Shown here in pieces: positions 17,926 to 26,931 of a DNA stretch of 64,000 nt; positions within the stretch are counted from its first letter, which is position 1, and every line of letters begins with the position of its first letter. The notes beneath the pieces are model-generated. The model worked only from the letters and a program-made list of their open reading frames with translations. It was not told where the DNA came from and searched no databases. The position numbers and the translations under genes were made by a program. Source of the stretch: Sphingobacterium sp. UT-1RO-CII-1 (lineage in GTDB: Bacteria > Bacteroidota > Bacteroidia > Sphingobacteriales > Sphingobacteriaceae); NCBI RefSeq assembly GCF_026711005.1, contig NZ_JAPPVJ010000001.1:124001-188000 (forward strand), written 5' to 3'.

Positions 17926-18440
17926 TGGTAAAACAATAGTATGGTCGTATCTTAATACTAATCGGTTTTGATTTTACATTTCCGCAATGTACTTATTTTT
18001 TTATTGAGACTTCGCATTTATTGACACAATTAAACTTCAAATGTTTACATTTTCTAAATTAAAAATCAAAAATAAAGGTTTAATTATAGCATATGTTAAC
18101 TTAAGTATTAAGATTTCGTTAATAAAATAGTATATTCTTTTCTGCTATGGTTATAGTTAGAGACAAAAAACAGCTAAACAATAATAAATTTCTATATAGC
18201 AGATAAACTTTACCGTATCATTAGCAAAAGTATATTATTGATAATAGAGGTTTTTTGTAGCTGAATAACTAGAAGAACATCACACTTAAGTAAATATTTA
18301 ATTGCTTTGGAAGCCCTTGCTCTAAAGATTCCTTCATAATCTATAACTTTAGCAAAAGATAGAGCTGCTACTATACTAGTATAATGCACAATGATTAGTT
18401 TTCGCTAGCGCTACTACTTAATAGTATTGTAAAAGTTCGA
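17926..18440. other. 515-base divergent intergenic region
   Basis: Very AT-rich gap between the sigma factor gene (minus) and the alpha/beta hydrolase (plus); it must hold both promoters. A minus-strand TATTTTTG at 18067-18074 fits the TAnnTTTG box but has no TTTG partner at the right distance. A short palindrome TATACTAGTATA sits at 18372-18383. No RNA gene or convincing ORF was seen. Confidence 0.5.
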
Positions 18441-19556
18441 ATGAATAAAAATATAACAATTAAAAATAACAGTACGTTTGTTTCTTCTTCAAGTATCAAG
18501 TATTTCTTTTTTTTCTTTCTACTAACGAATTTTATAGCTAGCCCTCTTTTTGCTCAAAATGAAGAACAGCTTTTGAAAGACAATTTTAAATCCGCATTGA
18601 ATAGGTATAAAAGTTTTGAGGATGAACATAGAAGACATGCTAAAGTAAAAAATGTTTCACTTTCTTATTTGGAGTGGGGAGATAAAAGAAATACAAAAAA
18701 AGTACTCGTTTGGCTACATGGTAGCCTAAGTAATGCTTATGAATTTGCGCCATTTGCAGATGAGTTTGTGGCTAAAGGTTACCGTGTTATCTCCATAGAT
18801 CAATACAATACAGGAGCAACTCCTATCCCGAATTTTGACGCATCATTTGATGATTTGAATGATGACATAAAAGCTTTGCTAGACCTATTGAGGATTAAAA
18901 AAGTAACTATGGGCGGATTTTCCCGTGGGGGCTTTTTAGCCACAAGCTTTTATGCCAGATACCCTAGCTACTTAAATGCGCTGATACTAGAGGACGGCGG
19001 CTCGGTAGCTTTCGGTACCAGCTACTACAAATTGAACAGAAAAGAGCTTCAGAAAAAACTGCAGCAGGTAAATTTACCGCAAGAAATTGAAGATAAATAT
19101 TTTGGTTTTTATAACGATCCGTTTCATGCGTATTGCAACCTCTATGATTTTGAGACCAAAGGTGATCAATTTGAAATATTAAGCTACCTGAGACCTAGGG
19201 AGAACAAATGGATTACCTATCGTGGCCTTCCCGAATATTATCACATGAAAGATAGTTTACAGATGGCAGAGGCTCTTTTTGGTTCTCCAAAAGTGAGCGA
19301 CTATGCTTCATCGATCATAAAAATAGATCCAACAAAAGTGTTTAGGAACCTGTCTATACCCGTTTTGATATTAGACGCGAACTCTCCGACAGACCCAACA
19401 CCAGTACTTACAGAGAACAAACTATTAGCAGAAGCTCATCCCACACTTATTAAATTAGTAGTTTTTAACGACGTAGACCACAATATACATTATGCGTATC
19501 CAAATGAATTCAAAAAAGAAGTTAGTGCTTTTCTAGATAAGGTTTATAGCCGGTAG
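18441..19556 (+). CDS. Secreted alpha/beta hydrolase
   Basis: A 371-residue hydrolase with a long N-terminus whose hydrophobic core (about 20-38, ending PLFAQ) is a signal peptide or anchor. The alpha/beta fold is shown by the oxyanion strand WLHGSLSN (His93-Gly94), the nucleophile elbow GGFSRGG (Ser161), a likely acid in VLILDANSPTD and His in DVDHNIHYAYP near the C-terminus. It could be an esterase, lipase or haloperoxidase-like enzyme; the substrate is not readable. It stands alone on the plus strand, divergent from the sigma/SusCD locus. Confidence 0.82.
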   Translation: MNKNITIKNNSTFVSSSSIKYFFFFFLLTNFIASPLFAQNEEQLLKDNFKSALNRYKSFEDEHRRHAKVKNVSLSYLEWGDKRNTKKVLVWLHGSLSNAYEFAPFADEFVAKGYRVISIDQYNTGATPIPNFDASFDDLNDDIKALLDLLRIKKVTMGGFSRGGFLATSFYARYPSYLNALILEDGGSVAFGTSYYKLNRKELQKKLQQVNLPQEIEDKYFGFYNDPFHAYCNLYDFETKGDQFEILSYLRPRENKWITYRGLPEYYHMKDSLQMAEALFGSPKVSDYASSIIKIDPTKVFRNLSIPVLILDANSPTDPTPVLTENKLLAEAHPTLIKLVVFNDVDHNIHYAYPNEFKKEVSAFLDKVYSR

Positions 19557-19684
19557 GACTTCATTTTGTACCCTAGCATGAACAATAATCACAGATCTAG
19601 ATAAACACTTATTTAATATGGAGCTAAGTCTAATGGTAAATCAATTGATTCTTTTAACAGTGTGCAACAATTAATCTAATGATT

Positions 19685-20395
19685 CTATTTTTTTCCAGCC
19701 TTATTCCGGCATTGTAGCAGACGATCAAAGAATTCACTAGGGTTTTGTTTTGTTAGCAAGGCATATTCCGTAACTACAGCTATATATAGATCGAGCGAGA
19801 TCGACATACTTGCCATATTTTTTAATACTCTATTTTTAGTTTGCGGCTGAAATTTTATATGTATAGTATCCGACAAGCAAAACTCAAATCCCAAACCAAC
19901 ACGCTTACATAGAACATTACTCATATTTAAATTCGTATGAAACACGCCTTTACTATGTAACATGTGTAGGAAAGTTGCAAACTCAGTAACTAGATTATTC
20001 TTTTTGTGAGGGTTTAAATATTTTATCACTTCAGCAATGGGGCGATAATCAACTAGGCAAGTTATTAGAAAAGACTTAGCCTGCTTCAATGCTATTTTTT
20101 GTTCGATATAACCGACCGGTTGAGGGACCAAAACATCTCTTTCCATTAGCTCTAACGCATTTTCATAAGCCACTTGTGCTTTAGACCTACCTAAATAACA
20201 ATATCGAAGACGGTTGATAAAAGTCATTCGACCAAACGCCGTCACCATAAGCTTAAAGCTATCAACTGAATAAGCTTTAACCTCATCAGCACTGGAGCGT
20301 AAGGGCTCTCCAAATTGTTCAAAATAATTAGGTATACTCAGCACATCTTTACGAAGCTGCGAAAAATTCATATGTAGATAAAAATACGTGCTCAT
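19685..20395 (-). CDS. Kdo/WaaP-like kinase-fold protein, probably a pseudokinase
   Basis: A 236-residue protein resembling the lipopolysaccharide (Kdo/WaaP) kinase family, which phosphorylates lipid A-core sugars. The family landmarks align: RSKAQVAYENALELMERDVLVPQPVGYIE after the glycine-rich region, FLHMLHSKGVFH at the catalytic loop and FEFCLSDTIHIKF at the metal-binding position. But the catalytic loop reads H-T-N-L-N-M-S-N (153-160), with Asn155 where the catalytic Asp is expected, and the usual lysine strand reads VTAF with Thr52. Asp176 is kept. ATG 20371 is an alternative start. It probably binds rather than phosphorylates. Confidence 0.65.
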   Translation of the reverse strand: MSTYFYLHMNFSQLRKDVLSIPNYFEQFGEPLRSSADEVKAYSVDSFKLMVTAFGRMTFINRLRYCYLGRSKAQVAYENALELMERDVLVPQPVGYIEQKIALKQAKSFLITCLVDYRPIAEVIKYLNPHKKNNLVTEFATFLHMLHSKGVFHTNLNMSNVLCKRVGLGFEFCLSDTIHIKFQPQTKNRVLKNMASMSISLDLYIAVVTEYALLTKQNPSEFFDRLLQCRNKAGKK

Positions 20396-20430
20396 TAAAT
20401 CCTAAGTCAGTATTAAAATATACACTTAAG

Positions 20431-20700
20431 CTACTGTGTTGGCTTACTTGTTGCATAAACCCCTATATCTGCTGTAGAAACCACATTTTCCAAATACTCT
20501 TGCTCGTCAGATACATCAATCAAACTATTAGTTATATAGACCTCTTTATCGAGTTCTTCTAATTTTAGTGCCATTGAGTTTAATACTTCTAAATCATCGC
20601 CTACTAAAACAAATCGAGAGTACGTGTTTAACCAGAAAGGCTCAACAGCAACTTGTTGATGATTAGCCGGACTGTAAAGAACAATTGCTTCAGAATACAT
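20431..20700 (-). CDS. Small acidic protein of unknown function
   Basis: An 89-residue acidic soluble protein with no signal peptide or membrane segment. The alternating pattern SRFVLVGDDLEVLNSMALKLEELDKEVYITNS suggests a beta-alpha-beta unit, as in receiver or Rossmann-like folds, but no family is recognised. It lies 35 bases upstream of the kinase-like gene on the same strand, so the two are probably cotranscribed. It is 125 bases downstream of the efflux operon, with a hairpin between. Confidence 0.6.
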   Translation of the reverse strand: MYSEAIVLYSPANHQQVAVEPFWLNTYSRFVLVGDDLEVLNSMALKLEELDKEVYITNSLIDVSDEQEYLENVVSTADIGVYATSKPTQ

Positions 20701-20769
20701 AATATTTGTTGGTTAAGTTAGTGTTGTGAAACATAATGATTTTGATTAGGCGTGAAAGTAAAAGCAATA

Positions 20770-20808
20770 CTGAGCTAGAGAGAGCACGCACGATCTACCC
20801 TAGCTCAG
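20770..20808 (-). terminator. Hairpin after the efflux operon
   Basis: Perfect 9-base arms CTGAGCTAG (20770-20778) and CTAGCTCAG (20800-20808) with a 21-base loop, 17 bases past the outer-membrane factor stop codon. The T-run is weak, so some readthrough into the small acidic gene is possible. Confidence 0.5.
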
Positions 20809-20825
20809 GGATGGTCAGCAACCCC

Positions 20826-22265
20826 TTACTGCCATCCTCCACCAAGCGATCTATACAAGGTGGTTATTGCACTTAATTTTTGTGCTTTTATAGTTGCTAA
20901 GTCCAATTCGGCTTGCAGCTTATTATTTTGAGCCATAATCACGTCCAAATAGGTAGCCATGTCTTGTTTAAAAAGCTTAGATGAAGACTCAACAGCCTCT
21001 TGCGAACGACTGACAAGACCAATTGTAATATGTTCTTGTTCGTCTAAAGACTCAATAGCCGCTAAAGCATCCGAAACCTCGCCTACAGCCTGTAGTACCG
21101 TTTGCTTAAAGCCGAGTTCTGCCTGCTCCATTCTGACCTTAGACTGCTCATACTCTGTCTTAAGCCGCTTATTATTAAATATTGGCTGCGTTATTGAGCC
21201 AGCGACCGTACCAAAGAGAGCTCCTGGAATAGAGAACCAATTGCTTGCTTTAAATGCGTTTAAACCACCTTGAGCAGTAATACTTAAAGCTGGGTACATA
21301 TTAGTTTTCGAGACATGAATCCCGGCAAAAGCTTGACGTACTGCAAGCTCGCTGCTCTTCACATCAGGACGATAGCTTAACATTTCTGCTGGTACACCAA
21401 TTGCATTATAGGCAGGTGTTTGCACTTCAGTGAGCTTTTGTTCGCGAGCTACACGATCTGGCATTTTCCCAACGAGCACACTCAGTCCATTTTCTTGTGT
21501 TGCGATAGACTGTTTAATAACAGGAATAGTTTTCAAAATTTGATCTCTGGTATTTTCCTGTTGTTGTACTGATAAAGTTGTCGCCAAACCTAGACGTTGT
21601 TGTACCTTAATCATATTTAAGGTATTATCTATCAATTCTAAGTTCTGTTCTGTAATAGTCAACTGCATATCCAGCATCAATAAGTTATAATAACCTAAAG
21701 ATATTTGTGCAATCAACTGTGTTTGAACAGCCTTAGCAGCTTCTTGGGTTTCTAAGTAGCTAGCAAGTGCCATTTCCTTTATTCCCCTTATTTTCCCCCA
21801 AATATCTGCCTCCCAAGAAATCGATACCGCCGTGGTGTAATCTTCGACATATTTCTTGCCACCTGCCATCATCATACCATTGGTACTCTTGTCGGAAGGC
21901 CTATTAATAGAAGCATTGGCTAATGATAAATTTACAGTAGGCACATTGCCCCATTTAGATTGATTGTAAGCAAGTGAGGCAATATCAATTTGCTTTAAAG
22001 CAATCTGTAAATTATTATTATTCTTTAACCCTTCTTCAATTAATGCAAGCAAAGTCGGATCGTTGAAAAAATCAGTATAGGGTATCCGAGCTATGCTTTC
22101 ATCATTTTCTTCAAGTTGGAATAAAGAGTCTTGCGCTACTCTATAATTTTCAGGAAGTTGCACAGGAGTCTGTGCATACTTCCCTACTCCGCAAGAGTTT
22201 AATCCTATGAGGACAGCCCCTGCCAACATGAACTTATATAATGGATATCTTAATGTATTATTCAT
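20826..22265 (-). CDS. Efflux pump outer-membrane factor (NodT/OprM-like lipoprotein)
   Basis: A 479-residue TolC-superfamily exit channel. A lipobox LNSC near residue 26 marks it as lipid-anchored, as in OprM/NodT proteins. Two OEP repeats follow, with the typical YNQSKWGNVPTVNL, VSWEADIWGKIRG, NTLNMIKVQQRLGLAT and QQENTRDQI segments in the first half and YRPDVKSSELAVRQA, YPALSITAQGGL and the VSDALAAIESL helix in the second. It is 32 bases downstream of the RND pump gene and completes the tripartite system. Confidence 0.94.
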   Translation of the reverse strand: MNNTLRYPLYKFMLAGAVLIGLNSCGVGKYAQTPVQLPENYRVAQDSLFQLEENDESIARIPYTDFFNDPTLLALIEEGLKNNNNLQIALKQIDIASLAYNQSKWGNVPTVNLSLANASINRPSDKSTNGMMMAGGKKYVEDYTTAVSISWEADIWGKIRGIKEMALASYLETQEAAKAVQTQLIAQISLGYYNLLMLDMQLTITEQNLELIDNTLNMIKVQQRLGLATTLSVQQQENTRDQILKTIPVIKQSIATQENGLSVLVGKMPDRVAREQKLTEVQTPAYNAIGVPAEMLSYRPDVKSSELAVRQAFAGIHVSKTNMYPALSITAQGGLNAFKASNWFSIPGALFGTVAGSITQPIFNNKRLKTEYEQSKVRMEQAELGFKQTVLQAVGEVSDALAAIESLDEQEHITIGLVSRSQEAVESSSKLFKQDMATYLDVIMAQNNKLQAELDLATIKAQKLSAITTLYRSLGGGWQ

Positions 22266-22297
22266 TATTTTTTAATATTATTCTCTGTTCTGACCTA

Positions 22298-25200
22298 TTA
22301 CTTCTCTAAGTGCTCGTATTCCCAGTCACTCTCTTCTATCGGCTTACCACTAACACGTTCTTGTATATATTGAAAAACAACAAAAAGAAATGGAGTAATA
22401 AATACACCTAAAATAGTTCCGAATATCATACCAAATACAGCTGCATAACCAATCGAATGGTTACCGATAGCAGAAGGGCCCGAAGCAAACAATAGCGGCG
22501 TTAGACCAGCAATGAAAGCCAATGATGTCATGATAATAGGACGTAGGCGCGCCTTGGCCCCTTCGACGGCAGAAGCTACCAAACTTTTACCTGCGCGTCT
22601 CCGCTGTATAGCAAATTCTACAATCAGAATAGCATTTTTTGCTAACAAACCAATCAGCATGATAAGTGCTACTTGCACATATATATTGTTAGAAAGACCA
22701 GCAAATGTAACCCCTACAAAAACTCCTAATAAGCCCGACGGCACACTCAGTAAGACTGATAAAGGTAATATGTAACTCTCATACTGCGCTGACAACAAAA
22801 AGTATACAAAGAGAATACAAAGAGAAAAGATGATGACAGTTTGCCCACCTGCTGCTTTTTCTTCTCTCGCCATACCTTTTAAATCATAGGTAAAGCCATT
22901 CGGCAATGCCGTCGTACTCATTTCTTCCACAGCAGCCATGAGCTGCCCTGTACTATATCCTGGCGCCGCCATTACAGTTATACCAATAGAGTTAAATAAG
23001 TTATGATGATCTACAACTTCTGGCCCATTAGTAGGCTCTAGCCTCGCTACAGAACTTAATGGCACCATACCTCCTGTCGCATTCTTCACGTTAATGACAT
23101 CCAGTGAAGCTGGATCATTACGGTATTCAGGACTAGCCTGCATAACGACACGATAATATTTACCAAATCGGTTGAAATCTGAAGCCTGCATACTACCGTA
23201 GTAGCCCTGCATAACACTCATAACATCCGATACACTAACCCCCAATTGCATGGCTTTAACCTCGTCTACAATTAGCTCATATTGTGGATACGATGCATTA
23301 AAACTAGAGAAAGCAATCATAACTTCGGGTCGCTGCATCAGCTCGCCAATAAAGCCGTTGGACACTTCATTAAATTTAACTAATGAACCAGCTGTACGAT
23401 CTTGTAAAACCAGTTCCATTCCACTGACATTACCAAATCCTGGAACAGTAGGCATACCAACCACAAAGAATGAAGCTCCCTTGACTGAGTTTACAGCTTG
23501 CTGCAACTCTGCATTTATCTGATTAATATCCGAGACTTCGCCACGATCTTTCTGATGCTTAAGCTTAACCATGATTGCCGCACTAGATGAGGACACACTA
23601 GTATTCATCATGTTTAATCCATTAATAGAAACAACATCCGTAACTGCTGGGTTTTGTTCAATGATTTTGCGTGCTTCCTCTACTACCTCAGTTGTTCTGG
23701 ATAGAGTTGCTCCTGGAGGCAGGGTTACCATAGTCATTAAAAATGATTGATCTTCATCAGGGATAAAGCCTGTTGGAGTAGATCTAAACATCCAGAAGAA
23801 CAAAGCTAATATGATAGCAAATCCACTAAAAGCAACTACTTTATGCTTGATAAGAAAGAGTACAGATTTACCATAGCGAAAATTCATTCGGTTAAATCCT
23901 GCATTAAATGCTGTAAAAAACCGTTCTTTGAACCCAACCTTTGAACCATCTTCTTTTTCTTCATGCTTTAAGAAAATCGCACATAGTGCAGGACTTAAAG
24001 TTAATGCATTAACAGCCGATATAATAATAGCGATAGCAAGAGTCAGAGCAAACTGCTGATAAAACACCCCTACGGGGCCATCCATAAAAGCAACAGGAAC
24101 AAACACTGCAGACATAACAAGCGTAATAGATATTACAGCACCTGTAATCTCACTCATCGCTGACATCGTAGCTGCAGGAGCTTTCATCTTTTTTCGCTCC
24201 ATCTTCGCGTGCACAGCTTCCACAACAACAATAGCATCATCCACAACAATACCGATAGCCAATACTAGAGCGAAAAGTGTAAGCAAATTAATGGAAAATC
24301 CGAAAATCTGCATAAAAAAGAACGTACCAACAATGGATACAGGAACCGCTATAGCAGGGATTAATGTCGATCGAAAATCTTGCAAGAAAATAAAGACAAC
24401 GATAAAGACAAGAAGAAACGCTTCTATAAGTGTAGTGACTACCTGGTCGATAGATTGATCTAATGACTCCTTAGAAGAATAAAGAATTTTATAATCTATC
24501 CCTGGAGGAAAAGAGGCGGAAAGCTCTTCTATACGTTTTTGTGTTGCAATTTCAATTTCGTTTGCATTCGACCCTGCCATTTGGTAAAGAGCGACCATCA
24601 CAGCCCCTTTGTCTCCAAATAGCGTATTAACGTTATAATCGTATGATCCAAATTCTACTTTAGCGACATCCTTCAACCGCAGCATACTACCGTCGCTATT
24701 GGCCCGAATTAGAATATCTTCGTATTCTCTTGGTTCTGTATATTTACCTTTATAACGAATGACATAATCGAAAGCTTCTTTACTATTCTCTCCGAAACGA
24801 CCTGGAGCAGCTTCGATATTTTGACGCTGAATAGCCCCTCCTATCTCTTGAGGTGTTATATCATAAGCCGCCATCTTTTGAGGATCAAGCCATACACGCA
24901 TCGAGTAATCTTTGTTACCAAAAACCTGCGCATCACCCACTCCCTTAATACGCTTAATCTCGGGAACCACGTTTATTTTGGCATAGTTCTCGATAAAAAG
25001 TTCATCTGCCGATCCATCCTCGCTATATAGAGCAATCATGGATAACATACTATTCTGTCTCTTCAAAGTAGTAATACCGATTTGGTTTACTTCTGCCGGC
25101 AACTGACTGACAGCCTGAGACACCCTGTTCTGGACGTTAACAGCGGCCTGATCCGGGTCGGTGCCCAATTTGAAAACCACCGTGACCTGTAGCATTCCAT

Positions 25201-25450
25201 TACTAGAAGTGGAACTGATATAGTCCATATTCTCTACGCCATTAATTGCATTCTCTAGAGGAGGCGCCACCGAACGCGCAATTACTTCAGCACTTGCTCC
25301 CGGATACATTGCAGTCACAGCAACACTAGGAGGGGCTATTTCGGGGAATGAAGTGATAGGAAGGCCTATCATCCCAACGATTCCAAGAACAACCAATATA
25401 ATAGAAATCACGGTAGCTAATACCGGTCTTTTTATAATCTTTTTTAACAT
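22298..25450 (-). CDS. RND multidrug efflux transporter, HAE1/AcrB type
   Basis: A 1050-residue inner-membrane proton-driven pump, standard length for the hydrophobe/amphiphile efflux-1 family. The N-terminus MLKKIIKRPVLATVISIIL starts TM1. The paired aspartates of TM4 are present in VLAIGIVVDDAIVVVEAVH, as is the FIPDEDQSFLMTMV porter-domain start and the LIGLLAKNAILIVEFA TM10 lysine motif. It sits between the adaptor (58-base gap upstream) and the outer-membrane factor. Substrates (drugs, bile salts, solvents) cannot be told from sequence. Confidence 0.97.
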   Translation of the reverse strand: MLKKIIKRPVLATVISIILVVLGIVGMIGLPITSFPEIAPPSVAVTAMYPGASAEVIARSVAPPLENAINGVENMDYISSTSSNGMLQVTVVFKLGTDPDQAAVNVQNRVSQAVSQLPAEVNQIGITTLKRQNSMLSMIALYSEDGSADELFIENYAKINVVPEIKRIKGVGDAQVFGNKDYSMRVWLDPQKMAAYDITPQEIGGAIQRQNIEAAPGRFGENSKEAFDYVIRYKGKYTEPREYEDILIRANSDGSMLRLKDVAKVEFGSYDYNVNTLFGDKGAVMVALYQMAGSNANEIEIATQKRIEELSASFPPGIDYKILYSSKESLDQSIDQVVTTLIEAFLLVFIVVFIFLQDFRSTLIPAIAVPVSIVGTFFFMQIFGFSINLLTLFALVLAIGIVVDDAIVVVEAVHAKMERKKMKAPAATMSAMSEITGAVISITLVMSAVFVPVAFMDGPVGVFYQQFALTLAIAIIISAVNALTLSPALCAIFLKHEEKEDGSKVGFKERFFTAFNAGFNRMNFRYGKSVLFLIKHKVVAFSGFAIILALFFWMFRSTPTGFIPDEDQSFLMTMVTLPPGATLSRTTEVVEEARKIIEQNPAVTDVVSINGLNMMNTSVSSSSAAIMVKLKHQKDRGEVSDINQINAELQQAVNSVKGASFFVVGMPTVPGFGNVSGMELVLQDRTAGSLVKFNEVSNGFIGELMQRPEVMIAFSSFNASYPQYELIVDEVKAMQLGVSVSDVMSVMQGYYGSMQASDFNRFGKYYRVVMQASPEYRNDPASLDVINVKNATGGMVPLSSVARLEPTNGPEVVDHHNLFNSIGITVMAAPGYSTGQLMAAVEEMSTTALPNGFTYDLKGMAREEKAAGGQTVIIFSLCILFVYFLLSAQYESYILPLSVLLSVPSGLLGVFVGVTFAGLSNNIYVQVALIMLIGLLAKNAILIVEFAIQRRRAGKSLVASAVEGAKARLRPIIMTSLAFIAGLTPLLFASGPSAIGNHSIGYAAVFGMIFGTILGVFITPFLFVVFQYIQERVSGKPIEESDWEYEHLEK

Positions 25451-25508
25451 GAATTATTAAATTTGATGTGAGAAATTCTAAATCTCAATTGATTTGTCTT
25501 TCAACTTA

Positions 25509-26678
25509 CTATCCTCCTTGTTCTATGGCTGTAGAATCTTCAGAATTAGATACAGAACTTCCTATAGGAACAATCGGCATGCCTGGCTGAACACGCTCAA
25601 AACCTGATGCAATATAGCTTTCTCCAGTACTTAGCCCAGCAGAAACCATATAGTTGGTACCCGACTTTCCTAAAACAGTTATTGGTTTCTGAACAACTTT
25701 ATTCTCTTTATCCAAAGTAAAAACATAGATCTTATCCTGAATACTCATTGTTGAGGAAATAGGTAACAATAACACATCCTGATGACGTTCTTCTAAAATA
25801 ACCTTACCTGTATTTCCGGCACGTAAAGCTCCTTTTGGATTATCAAATTTAGCCCGAAAAGTCACCGTACCAGTTGTGGCATTAAAACGTCCATCGATTG
25901 CATCAATCCGCCCCGATTCTTCATATATTTCACCATTCGCTATCATAAGATTGATTTGCTCTGCATTCTTAATTTTCTCCTCAATTGTATTTCCTTCGTA
26001 CTTATTTTGAAAGGCAATAAAGTCAACCTCACTCATATTAAAATACACGTTTACCTGCCTAGAATCTGAAAGGACAGTTAATGCTTCAACAGCCGAAGGA
26101 CTAATCAAACTACCCAAACGATAAGGAATTCGCCCTATGTAACCGCTTACTGGCGCTTTAATTGCAGTAAAATCAAGGTTTATTTTAGCCGATTGAGCTG
26201 CGGCTTGTGCCTGTAGTAGCGCAGCCTCAGCAGCATCGTAGCTCGCTTGCGCTTGTTGTAACTGTAAATCAGAAACTATGCCCTCTTTAACCATTTCTCT
26301 ACGACGCTCTAGATCAATATTTGCATTGACCAGGCTTGCCTTGGCGACCGAAACAGCAGCTTTGGCTGTATTATATTGTTCTAAATATGGACGATCATCG
26401 ATTTTAAATAAGATCTGGCCTGCTTTCGCATAGCCACCCTCGTCAATAAATACCTTTTGGAGATAGCCCGACACTTGGGGCCGAATTTCAACGTCAGTAA
26501 CCCCTTCAACGCTTGCCGGGTATTCTCGCGCGACAACACCTTCCCCTTGTTCGACCTCAGCCATAGGCAGCTCCATAGGGGGCATTTGCATCGCTTGTTC
26601 TCCGCTTCCACATGCAGATAAAAAGAGTAACGTAGTACTCGAAAAAATTAATGTGTGTTTAATGAGAGTTTTTTTCAT
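25509..26678 (-). CDS. RND periplasmic adaptor (membrane fusion lipoprotein)
   Basis: A 389-residue AcrA/MexA-type adaptor. A lipobox LSAC (Cys near residue 23) anchors it. The first half-lipoyl strand EVEIRPQVSGYLQKVFIDEGGYAKAGQILFKID, the alpha-hairpin (about 90-160), the second lipoyl half FTAIKAPVSGYIGRIPYRLGS and the beta-barrel and membrane-proximal domains follow in order. It is first in the pump operon; its start lies 22 bases from a 9-bp palindrome that overlaps a candidate promoter. Confidence 0.95.
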   Translation of the reverse strand: MKKTLIKHTLIFSSTTLLFLSACGSGEQAMQMPPMELPMAEVEQGEGVVAREYPASVEGVTDVEIRPQVSGYLQKVFIDEGGYAKAGQILFKIDDRPYLEQYNTAKAAVSVAKASLVNANIDLERRREMVKEGIVSDLQLQQAQASYDAAEAALLQAQAAAQSAKINLDFTAIKAPVSGYIGRIPYRLGSLISPSAVEALTVLSDSRQVNVYFNMSEVDFIAFQNKYEGNTIEEKIKNAEQINLMIANGEIYEESGRIDAIDGRFNATTGTVTFRAKFDNPKGALRAGNTGKVILEERHQDVLLLPISSTMSIQDKIYVFTLDKENKVVQKPITVLGKSGTNYMVSAGLSTGESYIASGFERVQPGMPIVPIGSSVSNSEDSTAIEQGG

Positions 26679-26699
26679 GTTCTTAAAATTGCCTTTTCT

Positions 26700-26728
26700 T
26701 TTTGACTATTCATATACATTAGTCAAAA
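26700..26728. promoter_or_regulatory. Palindromic operator before the RND efflux operon
   Basis: Perfect 9-base arms TTTTGACTA (26700-26708) and TAGTCAAAA (26720-26728) with an 11-base spacer lie 22 bases upstream of the adaptor ATG. They directly abut a candidate -7 box, so a bound dimer would cover the transcription start. The symmetry suggests a TetR- or MarR-like repressor more than the AraC-type protein encoded upstream. Confidence 0.5.
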
Positions 26729-26736
26729 CAAACGTA
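26729..26736 (-). promoter_or_regulatory. Candidate Bacteroidota -7 box for the efflux operon
   Basis: Read on the minus strand the bases are TACGTTTG, a full match to the Bacteroidota TAnnTTTG -7 consensus. No TTTG -33 box is visible at the expected distance, so the promoter may need an activator. Transcription would begin inside the adjacent palindrome. Confidence 0.45.
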
Positions 26737-26931
26737 GACAAAGGTAAGACGAGAACAGGGTAAATGGCAATGTTAAAAAGGAACACTTTTATGTCAAAAA
26801 GACGCTTAACCTATCCAAATGGTAAATGAAATAATATTACAAGGGGAGTGTATGAGCTCAAAATGACACTAATAAAACATTAATTCAATAATAATATGAC
26901 CTTCCGGTGATTTTTATGTAAAAAAGGAGCA

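Noticed and set aside
18372..18383. TATACTAGTATA palindrome upstream of the alpha/beta hydrolase
   Set aside because: Only 12 bases in very AT-rich sequence; not distinguishable from chance.
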